Origin: Ancylostoma caninum
Lineage: Eukaryota > Nematoda > Chromadorea > Rhabditida > Ancylostomatidae
Reading direction: 5' to 3'
NCBI GenBank assembly: GCA_037903475.1
Contig: JBAJFG010000488.1
Span: 310,001 to 374,000, forward strand
Length of the DNA: 64,000 nt
Shown here: piece by piece, positions 1 to 11,200 of the stretch
Numbering within the stretch: position 1 is the stretch's first letter
Layout: every line of letters begins with the position of its first letter
Program-made: the position numbers and the translations under genes
Notes under the pieces: model-generated
What the model was told of the DNA's origin: nothing
Databases searched by the model: none
What the model saw: only the letters and a program-made list of their open reading frames with translations

Positions 1-660
1 TATTGATTTTATTGATTTTTCGCTATTCTTGACCAGGGACCAGCGAGAACATGCCCACTGGGGTACCTCAATGCACTGAACACGAATATGACAACCATTT
101 TGGGCCAATTTATCGAGATATTGATTTTATTGATTTTTCGCTATTCTTGATCATGGGGTGGTAAAGACATGTCTACTGGGGTTCCTCAATACGCTGAATA
201 AGAATGACAACCATTTTACCCGGAATATTGATTTATTGATTTTATCGATTTTTCCCCATTTTCGCTCGCGGACGGGCAAAGACATGTCTTCTTGGGTTTC
301 TCAGTACGCTAAATACGAATATGGCAAACATTTTGCATGAAATATCAATTTTTCGATTTTATTGATTTTTGGCTCTTCCGCCCAATGGAGCGATGAAGAC
401 ATCTCTCCTGGGCTTCCTCGATATGCTGAGTATGAATATGACAACCACTTTGTACGAATACGTCGATTCAATGTCACCAAAATAGCTTTGCTAACTTTTC
501 GCCCACAAGTCGATGGGAAACGTCACCTGGGCTTCGCTAACATGCTGATCACCAAAATTTTGGAGATTTTAATGAATTTGTCGATGATAGTAATTGGCCT
601 CAGCAGTATGATGTAGCCAAGGTAATAAAACACCCGAGCGAAGCCGGGTACGGCAGCTAG
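1..660 (+). mobile_element. 3' portion of a non-autonomous Helitron with internal minisatellite
   Basis: The right end reads CCCGAGCGAAGCCGGG, a hairpin, followed shortly by CTAG at 657-660 and a T. This is the classic Helitron 3' terminus (hairpin plus CTRR, inserted 5' of a T). The same terminus recurs at 22016 and 22840. Upstream, positions 1-600 hold about four diverged copies of a roughly 115-118 bp unit rich in 'gattttattgatttttcgc' and 'catgtctactggggt', also present in the two Helitrons at 20.6-22.8 kb. The 5' end lies outside the window. No Rep/helicase coding is seen, so it is non-autonomous. Short reading frames across it come from the minisatellite. Confidence 0.75.
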
Positions 661-2240
661 TTATATTGTAACTACAAGGAATGTTGGTAGGGTAGTGTAA
701 CGCACAAGAATATTCCATACCAACATGAAGAATGTTTTTCGTTCGAAGCTATTCAAAATATAAACTTGAAACATCACTGTCGCGCCGTACACGACTTTGC
801 CCTGTGGCGGGGTCCCGCCGCGCGTTCCTGGCGCACTGTAGCTCCCACGCTGCTGTCGCGTACGGAATTCGCAGCGCGGCTGATTTTCGCGCTGTCGTCG
901 TCGTGCTGTCGTGCCGGACGGTTGGGTTTTGTGTTCCGTAAGTAACACCATCATACCATGTTCTGCTACTGAGCCCCTATACCATTCTCGTTGTATACCA
1001 TTATTGATTACCTTGCATTGGTGTCGTGTGTTTCTTCTGCCATGAACTACCATTCGTAACGTGTTCTGTCGTGTATATTATGTTGCTGTTCATCTCCTAC
1101 TTGTTCATAACCACCATATGGGCGGGGCTGGGGTTGGGGGCACAGCGTAGGGACCTTGTGAAGGAGATGAAAAGTAGGGAAGCGAGATCCTAGGTTATCG
1201 GCCGGGTACTTCTGTGGGGATAGGCCGCCATTAGATAAGTAGGAAGCGCATTCTCCGCGGACGCGGCAAGTCGTGCTCGGAGTCTAACCTGAGCCATTTA
1301 ACCGCCGACGAGGTCTGGGGCACGACAATCACAAGAGTCGGAAACAGCTTCTTCCGAGCGCTCCTCTGACTAACATGGATGAGATGTCTGGGTAGCGCCT
1401 ATCGCCAGTGGAGGGCGCATAGAATTTTCTATCGATTGATAACGCCAGCACAATTTCAACTGCAACTTATTCGCAACTTATTTCTCAATTCGGGGATCGC
1501 ATCTCTGCTAGGAAGAAAAGGAAGAAAAGCAAAAAAATGTGAGTTTCGATCATTGCTGTTCACAGTAATGTTTTTTGATAGTGGATGAGCGGATCTTCAC
1601 AGTACAATTCTTTAATTTTGTGGTTTTTTTTGTCGACTGCATATAAATTCTTGTTTATGTCATTAAATATTGCAATACTCCAAAGTGTTTAAGCGATCAC
1701 TCATATTTGCTATAAAGCTGCATTTTATAGTAAACGCTTAGACACAGATGTGCGAGTCGCAAACACTCGTTCACGTTCTGGCTCATTTATACCTGAAATT
1801 CTGTAGCATCTGAATGTCTGGAACGCACTCTTATACGTCGAGTGAGATCTCTACATGAAGGCAGAACTGTTACAATCGTGAGCGTCCATAAATGACGGGG
1901 TTTTTTTTTCAACAATGCTCCACTTTACATCTATCTCACGCGCAAAGTAGAAGTCACCGTGTACGTAGGCGGGTGGGTACTGGGGATGACTTTGGGTACT
2001 GGGTCGGGAGCTGACATCTCGCTTATTTTTGAGAGTTTTTAGCTCAAACTTTGGCAAATGGCCATTGAACGGGCCGACCAACACAAACCAACAAGATCTT
2101 AAAATGTGATGTTTCGGCTAGAGTTTTTATTTGAATCGAGAGAGATTCATTAGAAAAATGCGCGAAATCAGCTCGAAAGAGCATTGATTCGGCTCGATTT
2201 TTTTTAATTTGCACAATAACTCTGACAAATTCAAATATCT
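661..2240. other. Intergenic stretch, no supported gene
   Basis: This is the flank downstream of the glucuronyltransferase gene. It has a GC-rich patch around 780-930 and otherwise low-complexity AT-rich sequence. Short open frames occur on both strands, but none has a recognisable domain or a consistent exon structure. I see no RNA gene here. Confidence 0.4.
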
Positions 2241-2244
2241 AAAA

Positions 2245-2250
2245 TTTATT
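2245..2250 (-). terminator. Candidate poly(A) signal AATAAA overlapping the stop codon
   Basis: On the minus strand the glucuronyltransferase ends GAA TAA ATT, so the TAA stop lies within AATAAA. If used, the 3' UTR would be only about 10-20 nt. Very short 3' UTRs occur in nematodes, but another downstream signal is possible. Confidence 0.45.
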
Positions 2251-5200
2251 CTATGGCATAGCCACGTTTAGGTCCTCTTGTCCTGGATTTTGAGGTTTTC
2301 GTGTGCCAAACTAGGATTTCTTTTGGGTAGTCCTTGTAGCCGAAAGGTTCTAGGTGTTCCTTTTTGAAGCCGAACTGTGACAGAAAACACGATTCTGGTC
2401 CCTGTTTGTAGTTCTTTGCACATCTTGAGTTGAATGAAGCGCTGAAAAAGCGAAACATAACAAATGACTGACACAGCGTAGTGCTTTGGTCACTTACTGC
2501 CTCACTCGGAACAATTCCTTGATGTTGATGGCGAACCCCGCCATGTCAGTTGCAAAGGGTCGACTGGGAGCGAACATCACATCCCAGGCAATCACTTTTC
2601 CAAGCGAAGAGACATGGGGAGCTTCCACCCATGCGCCGCCAACTAGGCCTGGAAAATCTGCACCTTTGACAGGAATTTTACAGGGTTAGATTCAGATGTA
2701 CTGAAGATGCTGAGGAACGGTCACGCCCATATATGGGAAGTGCATCGGCTCTCGGTAATGTAGAATGCCCTAATCAACGGTCCAGTGATGTGTGAGAAGA
2801 GTGAGGGCCCTCCTTAATGGGGGATGCAGAAAAAGGTGAAGGGGACAAGAAAAGGATGCTGGGAAAGAAGTCCACAGATGGGTGAAGAGTGCGCCAGCGT
2901 CGATGTAGGAAGAACACTGTACGATGGGTGCAACTATGAAATGTGTGAGAGAGAGGGCGAAAAAATGAGCAGGGGTTAGGAGTGGGCGACGCTTAAGAGG
3001 GGGGATGCGATTCGACAGCAAAGCGAGAACCAAAAGACACATAACATAAGAGACAGACGTTAGCCGGGTGATCAAGCCAGTTTTTCTAATCTGGATAGTC
3101 CGATATCGTTCCCTAGTCACAAAATGAGTAGACAAACGCTGATCTATCACAACGGTAGTTGATATTTTCCTGACCCTGCTTGAATTTCCCCTTCTGATCG
3201 TGGGCTTGAACGACACAAAAAATGGCACTAGACGCCCAGGTATGTAGTGAGTGTATGCGGACTATTCCGCTCACTTCTTATGTGGATGCTGGAAAACTTT
3301 TTCCTGATACGCTATTCTTCTCGCAAAAACTGGACGGCTCATCAGAATTTGCAGCATTTAGTGGATAATCATTTGGTGGTGACCTAATATCATCATTCAC
3401 AAGCCACATTTCTCCTTAGTGTTGGTTGTTGTCTTTTCATATTTTTACGTTTGCGAGCACTTTGCTATGTTCAAGATTCTTAGAAGAATGCGCTGAAGCA
3501 CACCCTAACTGTACCTGGACGTTCAGCAAGATAAGCTTGCAGAGGTAAAACGGAAAATGATCATTTGCAGCAGACCACCTTAGGTGTGACCACTTGTCGG
3601 GTTTATATTCTTGTTCATTTTCTATTCCTTCTGTATCGGAGTGTCTTTTTGCAAGTTTATCTGAGAATCGCATCCATACCTAAACCCGTGTGTGTTCTCA
3701 CTCACCTACGGCCCACACTCCTATCCTTGTAACGTTTCGAATGTAGTTGTTGAATAACCGCACGTCGTACGAGTTGTCGTCGTCGGCGAAGTAAAGCACT
3801 GCGTTACGATTCTGATCATAATTCTCCCGTACATACTGCAAGGCTAGGTTGCGATGTGTCCATCCTCTACCTGAAATTGAAGTACATAACCCTCGATCCT
3901 CTTTTCTTCATTATATTACGATCACTTTCGAAAAGCGGATCACGTCCTGTATGTCTCGGTACACTTCGGCTCGCTGAGAGCAGGATCGTTGAAAGTTTGG
4001 GACCAGTTCGAAGACCACTATCTGTGGCGGTGACGATTCGTCTTCCCCAGTAGTTTTCGAAAGCGCTTGGATTGTTGGGGAAGGGGGAGACCGTAAATGA
4101 GTCGCCGAATTTTAGAAACTACTTTATAAAATAAAGAAAACTCTCGTACAAGTCTATGTTTATATCATTATTTCAATTATTACTTTCCAAACAACGTTTA
4201 TTGATCATTTATTATTATAATTAATATTTTTGTTTTAATGTTGTTTCCCATCTTGGTCCCCAAAGCGGTGGAGACCTAACTTTCTTCCACGCCCCTTACA
4301 CGTGCATATATGTATCTATAATAGGGAGCAAAAAATTGCAACTTTTGGTTTTTCGTCTAGAACGTTTTTCAAACCAGAGCATGAAGCCTCAAATTTTCAT
4401 GGGAGTTGTAGAAACTCATACGAGATGGAGGAAGATAAGACAGTTCGTTCCATCCACTCGGTGTTTTTGAGAAAAAAATTTTCGCAGGGGCCGAAATCTG
4501 TGATTTAGCACCATTAGTGTCTAACTGAATAACGACTATCGTTGGGATCTGACCATCAATTGGTTCCTTGCAGCAGAACCAGGGCTGGGATTCATGAAAC
4601 GATAACCAAGCAAACCAAGGATGGTTAGCGTGATTGGCTATCGTATCGACTACACAGTGCTGAGAGACGCAGACGGCAAAGGTTGGTTTCCTAGCCTGGG
4701 TTTGCGTGGTTATCGTTTCATGAATCCCAGCCCAGAAAGCATATGCTAGTCAAAGTGCATACGCTGACCACTGCTTTACATCTGCGAAGACCATATTAGG
4801 ACAGTTCAAGAGGTTCAGGGTTATTTCATTCCTCTGTGGATGTTTCTGTTACCCTGGCTCCCTCTATCAGCTATAATATGTTTAAAAGTTAGAGATGCCG
4901 CTGACGGTCCTTCGGGTTTACCTACATGTGTTTGGCTTGAACACAGTCTATTGCTCCTTCGGAACTCCTGAATGTTCCGATTGGTTACAATGCTGCCGAC
5001 TGTGTGCATCACGGAAAATAAGTCTTGGGATTTCTTTCTGTCTCAGGAAGGGAAGATAAGTTAATGACACTGTGGGTGGTGAAGATGCTCCAGGGTTTCT
5101 TGAATATTGTCGTGCACATGGCGACTTGTGCCGCCTTGGATATAATGAGGTAATTCCTGTTGAAGCGCTGTGAACTCTACGAAACACCAATATGTTGATG

Positions 5201-8200
5201 GAAGCACTATTATGCCACCAGCATTCGTTAACACAAGATTGATCCGAAGGCATGTTCATTTAAGACATGTGCAGGAGCCCAGTCAGTTAGGCAGATAAGC
5301 TCAAAGCACGATTATCGTAGCCGGAGTTGAATGTTGCTGATTACAGAGAGCAGATTAACGAGCCTCGCATATATGTGCAGGCGGACGAGCCATGGGCGGA
5401 GCGGAAGAAACAAGGTGTTCCTCACAACCTTGGACCCAGCCGACTCCACTCTTTGGACGTCCAACGCCAACACATCTTTCAATGTTGTACTCCTCTCGCT
5501 ATCTGTCGTTAATAAACCTTCCTAGCCCTTCTGTTTATCTACAGTCTATGACGGGAATACCGCACATAAACTCATACAAAATGCAAGTGCATATCTACAG
5601 TTGAAGTGAAACTTTGGAGTTAAAAGTTTTATTCAAGTTAAAGGTAAAAGTTAAAGTTAGTTAAATTAAAATTTTGAGAAGTTATCGTTCGAGCATTCAA
5701 TTTTTATGGGCTTATTAACATCCCAGCAAAATTATGAACCCCTCCCCCATTGAGTGGTCTTCATAATTAAAATTTTTCTTAGGCCTTTGAATTGAGTGAT
5801 TTGGCGATGAATGATTTACAATTACAGGAGCTACTCGATGTCAATTAAACATTGAACTTCAGTTAGAATTTCTAACATCCTGGCTCAATTTCCTTTTATG
5901 ACTGGGGTTAATTATGCTCTATATGATTCTTTATATCATGTTAAGCGCGATCGACCGTGTTAGACCTCATGACGCTCATATTCATTAAAGATGAAGTAGG
6001 ATAAAAAAAAGCACTAGTGCGTGCGTATCCTTCCAGTTTATTATTCACCCCACTGGATTCTTACAAGATTCACCTGTTTTGTGGAAATAGAGCAAGATTT
6101 TCTGCTTCTGTGCTGTGTCACAGGCTTTACAGTGCTTTACAAGCTGTTATCCAGCGGATTTCGAGAAGGCTAAAGTTCTGCTGTCTGTCGAAGTAGCGTT
6201 GACTTCGACTGCGGAAGAAAAAAGAGCTAAGATGTCAGAACTGCTCATTGAAGTAATTGATCACATGTAGGCCTGATGCGTGAATAGCATAACATCCATC
6301 GCACGTCTCGAGTTTCGTGATCGAGTACAACGAGCTCTTTGATTCTTCTTTTCTTATTTCACGTCATAAGTATTTTCTTTTTTATAATCATGTTTGTATT
6401 ATAGTATCACGCGTGCTATATTATGCACCGAGCCAGAGCGCCGCATCGCGGCGCTCTGACTCGGACCCGTGTGCCACGTTACCTCCGGGCTAGGTAAACT
6501 CTGAAAAAAGAACCCCGAGCCAGAGCACCGCTTCGAGGGGCTCTGTCTCGGACCTGTGTGCCACGTTACTTCCGGGCTCGGTAAACTCTGAAAAAAAAAG
6601 AACCCGGAGCCAGAGCACCGCTTCGCGGCGCTCTGTCTCGGACCTGTGTGCCACGTTACCTCCGGGCTAGGTAAACTCAAGAAAGCTTAGCTAGTAGCTT
6701 CGCCGCGCTTCGCGGATGACAGTGATTTTCTGCGAAGCTGCGTAGCTCCTAAACGGTTTGGAGGTTAACTCTTATTATGTTCAATATGAAGAGCTTCTAC
6801 ATGGTCCGTTATATGTATAGTAACACAAATCCTCATGTGGTCAAGTAGTTTTCATTTGTCATAGCGCTGAATGTCCAAATTGTTATGGTTCGGGCATAAT
6901 TAGCTTTTAACAGGAGAATATTGCGTAAACGTTCTATTCCTATTTTGTAAGCACAATATTGAGCTCATGGAGTGCACCCTTTGTTTCCGCGACCGTTAAT
7001 TTCTAATTGCTGCTACTACTTAATGCTTTAGAAGGAATGCAGTAAACATTTCCGTTCAACTCTGCTGTATTTGGATGATTCACTGCTCTGATTGCGAAAT
7101 CACACTCTCTTCATCAGCAGTTCCCATATTGTGCGTTAAGGCTCCAAAATATTCAGTTTTCATTGCTAATCAGATGTCCTAATTGAAGATTTCCATGTTG
7201 TACACATACATATACATGGGCGTGTCAATTTCCGCAATTGAGCCTGTGGCGGCAGGCAAAGGAGGAGGGGCGATCAATGGCAGCGTGACCTGTCATCCCT
7301 CGCGTGGCGATGGGGGGGGGGAGGGGTCTGCGCTTTATATAGAGTAAGATATATAGAGTAAGATATGAAGGACATATGTATTATTTCTTGTCCTTGGCAG
7401 CGCACATAGGTGCTTTGAACAACGCTGCGACTTACTGGAAACGAAGAACATACAGTGGCGAGCAAAAAGATTGCAACTTTTAGTTTTTCGTCTATAACTT
7501 CTTTCAAAGCAGAGCATGAAGGCTCAAATTTCTATGAGAACCGTAGATACTCATGCGAGATAGGAAGAAGTTAAAACCTCCTCACCCGGCCGATTCCATG
7601 TTTTTTACGAATTTTTTTTTCTCACAGAGGTCGAAATCTGTAATTTGGCACCATGCGCAAAATCTTTTAAAATATCGTCTATTGTTGGGATCGGGCTCCA
7701 TATCGATTCCTTGCATAAGAATCAACTCCTATTTGTTGGGAAATGTGCATGTGGTGCCTACTGGCTGACATTTGCGAAGACTATGTGAAGTTAGTTCAAC
7801 AGTGATGCTTTGTGGATGTTTTTGCCTCTCTGGCACCCTCTATCAGCTTTGTTTGAAAGGAGTAGATGCTGCTAATGGTTCTAATCGTTTAGCTACAGGT
7901 GCTAGAATTTGATACATTTCATTGCTTTTTCGGAATTTAAAAATATCCCGGCTAATTGTAACGCAACCAATTGTGCACATCACGAAAAATAAGTTTTGAA
8001 TTTTTTTCTTTCTCGAGAAGGAAGATGCCCCAGCGATCCCATGAGTGGTAAAGATGCTCCAGGATTCCTAGAATATTACATGCTCATGACGACTCATGTC
8101 GCCTTGGATTCGATGAGTTAGGTTTTGCTAAAATGCAATGAACTCTACGAAACATCACCGAAGCGGGATACTGTGACCTGGCACTATAAAAACTGGCTAA

Positions 8201-11200
8201 TTCAGTATGAATTAGAAGGAACAAACTGAAAGAGTCATTTTCAAATCAAAAGGCACCAGGCGAAGGGAGACAACTCGTAGATGGAGCAAGGGGCCACACA
8301 TGCTCCTGCTAGTGACCAGCACTCTTCACTTCGAGTAGCCCTGTTTCGATAAATCCAAGGCGCCATGAGTCGCCACGCACACAGTAACATTCTAGGAACC
8401 CTGGAGAATCTTCACCATTTATGGGATCCTTAAGGTATCCTCCTCCTCGAGACAGAAGAAATTCCAAAAGTTATTTTCCGTGATGTGCACGAATGACAGT
8501 ACGGCAACAAGCCCGAATATTTCGGAGCTGCGAGCGAGCAATAAGCTGCGTTGAAACCGAACATTTGTTGCTGAACTTATAGAACCATCAGGGGCATCCC
8601 TCCCTTTTAAATAGAGCCGATACGTGGAGCCAGGGCGACAGTAACACCCATAGAGGATAACTGCTGAACTAATCTCACATAGTATTTGTAGATATCAACC
8701 AGTGGTCAGCGCATGCACATTTTCAAGCACATAAGGGTTGGCTCTGCTGCAAGGAACGAATTCGTTGTCAGATCCTAACGAAAGATTTCATTTTATGAGA
8801 CATCTCGGATGGTGCCGAATTACAGATTAAGGCCTCTGTGAGAAAAATTTTTCTTAAAAAACGTAAAAACAATGGAGTAAAGGGGTTACTCCTTGTTTCT
8901 ATTTCACATGAGTATCTACAACTCCCATAAAAATTAGAACTCCCACGCTTTGCTTTGGAAGAAGTTATAGTCAAAAAACCAAAAGTTGCAATCTTTTTGC
9001 TCGCTACTGTATATTGATGAAGTAGGGTGGTTGCATCCCTCAAGAAAATTCGTGGCTTGGAAGGGTACCAAACCTTTGTCACAGCAGCGGCGATGTCACC
9101 ATGGCAAAGTTGTCGTCGGACGATATGCGGGCTTGCAAACTGTTGCGTTTGATGTACACATAGCATGCGTGTTTTTACTCCTTCGAACTCTTCTTTTCTT
9201 CTATTCCCCTTCTTTCATTCCAGTGTTGTTCAAAATCGAGAATGAAGGAAAGCAGATGCAAACGTCGCAGAGGGACAAAATTGAGGAAGCCAAGCCGCCA
9301 TGACGCTGCCGCGACGTCGCTGACCTGTACTTAACGAAGACTACTGTCCTTACTTCGGAAATCCGAACGCCCGTTATGGTTTCCAAGGATTGAATCCATA
9401 TAGCAGAATGTTTCACACATAGGGGATCGTCCAAGTTATGTTGTAGTCAGGCCGCAGTGTGCCCCAGTGGCATAGGAACATTCAAGCAGTTAACTGCAAC
9501 ATTCGGCTCATCGTTTCGTCGACGTTCCAAGGGTTTCTTAAAACACCAGTTCTATTCCCAGTCTTGATAATATAGCCTCAGATCACAGTTGTCCACAACT
9601 TATGTCTTGTCTTCTTTTCTTCTTAAATTTATTTTCATCGTCTACATACCCATTCGTTACTCATCGCACCATCGAGCTACAAATATTACCATGCAACAGC
9701 GTTTTGAGAAGACATTCGTGAAGACTCTTTCCTTCTCGTTAACAATAGTTTTACTGAAAATAGGAAGAAGCGGACTCACGAGGCATGCCTTCTGCTGTCG
9801 TCGTCGCCATGTATACGTGTGGCACTCCGCACCTGTGCAGGATCCAGCTAACAGCTGGAACTGTTGTTGGGCCGTCCTCAACCACGATCCAGTGAAGATG
9901 TGGGACGTGGGACAACGTCTGCGATAACCGAAAAACATTGCTTCAGTGTGACTCTTACATATCGGAGGTCTTATAAAAGCTGCTGCGTTCTGATAGAATA
10001 AATCTAAGTGAAAAATTCGTAGTCAAATTTATACTATTCATAAAGCTTCTAAAGTCGACAATGTTAATCGAAACCTCTTATGGGACACATATGGCTCTCT
10101 CAAATTCAATCCGGAAATGTAGAGGTTTTTGAACGCGTATTCGAACCAAGTTGTTGCTCCGAGTGAGACCTTCCTGATTATGTATTGCCATCACTTGGCG
10201 ATTGCAAACTCCAGAAAGGACCAAACGATTTTCCCTAATTTCGAAGCAAAACCCATCATGTCGAGGAAATTGGTGGCAACGTCGCCGTCTGCATGCGTTC
10301 ATGCCAGGGATGAGCGGATTTTCGGTTTACGGAAGTCGAAAGTTCCTCACTTCTTGCCTCATGAGAGCTTCTAACTTCTAGATTTCTGGATGATTGGCAA
10401 TCGTTGGGTCACGCCAGCTCAGACATGATCTATTCATCGCTCCAAATTTCGTCAGATTTTGAACTTCCCTCAACTTCCGGTCTCATGCAGTACTTCCGCA
10501 TCACTGGTTCACCTTCCTTAGCCGAAATTATGGCGGTATTCCGAGCAATTTCTGCTGCGTTGGCACAGAGTTTTACTCACAAGAGAGGTGCAAGAGGCCC
10601 GGCTCCCAGATCGGAATGAAACCTATCTGGCTTGAATCTCTGTTTGAGTAGGTACTACATCACTTATTTCATTATTGCTCTCGGCTCCAAAAATAGAAAT
10701 CCCACCACATCCCTATATGTGTTCCTGCCGTCCTTCAGCGACGTAGTGTCGGAGTGGGGAAGATACCGGACTGTTAGGCGGAGAGTCGAGAGTTCGAAGC
10801 CCGTCATGAGCGTCCGTTTCGCAACCTTGTTTTTTTTGTTCCTTCGAGTCGAGGGCAGTAACGACATACATGGTGCAGCATCTATTCGGACGAAGATTCA
10901 AGCAAGATAGGTTCCATTCCGATCTGCGAGGCTGGCCTCTTGTAGCTTTCTTGTCAACAGAAGGGAGTATGGTGAAAATTCTTTTTTGCTATCTATCGCT
11001 TCAAGACTGAAAATTAGACAGAAATTCAGACTTTACCCAAAATAGACGAGATAAGTAGAATCTAGATTCCAACAGCCATGAAACTCGCTACAAATCAAAA
11101 ATAAATAAATCCAACATCACATTTACGAACAACCTCAAATCTTTCACCGGAGATGATGCAACGTAATAAGCGCATTATTTTTGCAACAACTTAATATTAA

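Noticed and set aside
6399..6680. Minus-strand frame with repeated 'SLPSPEVTWHTGP' peptide
   Set aside because: It is a translation of the tandem GC-rich repeat. One unit spacing (87) keeps frame by chance, and no gene context exists.
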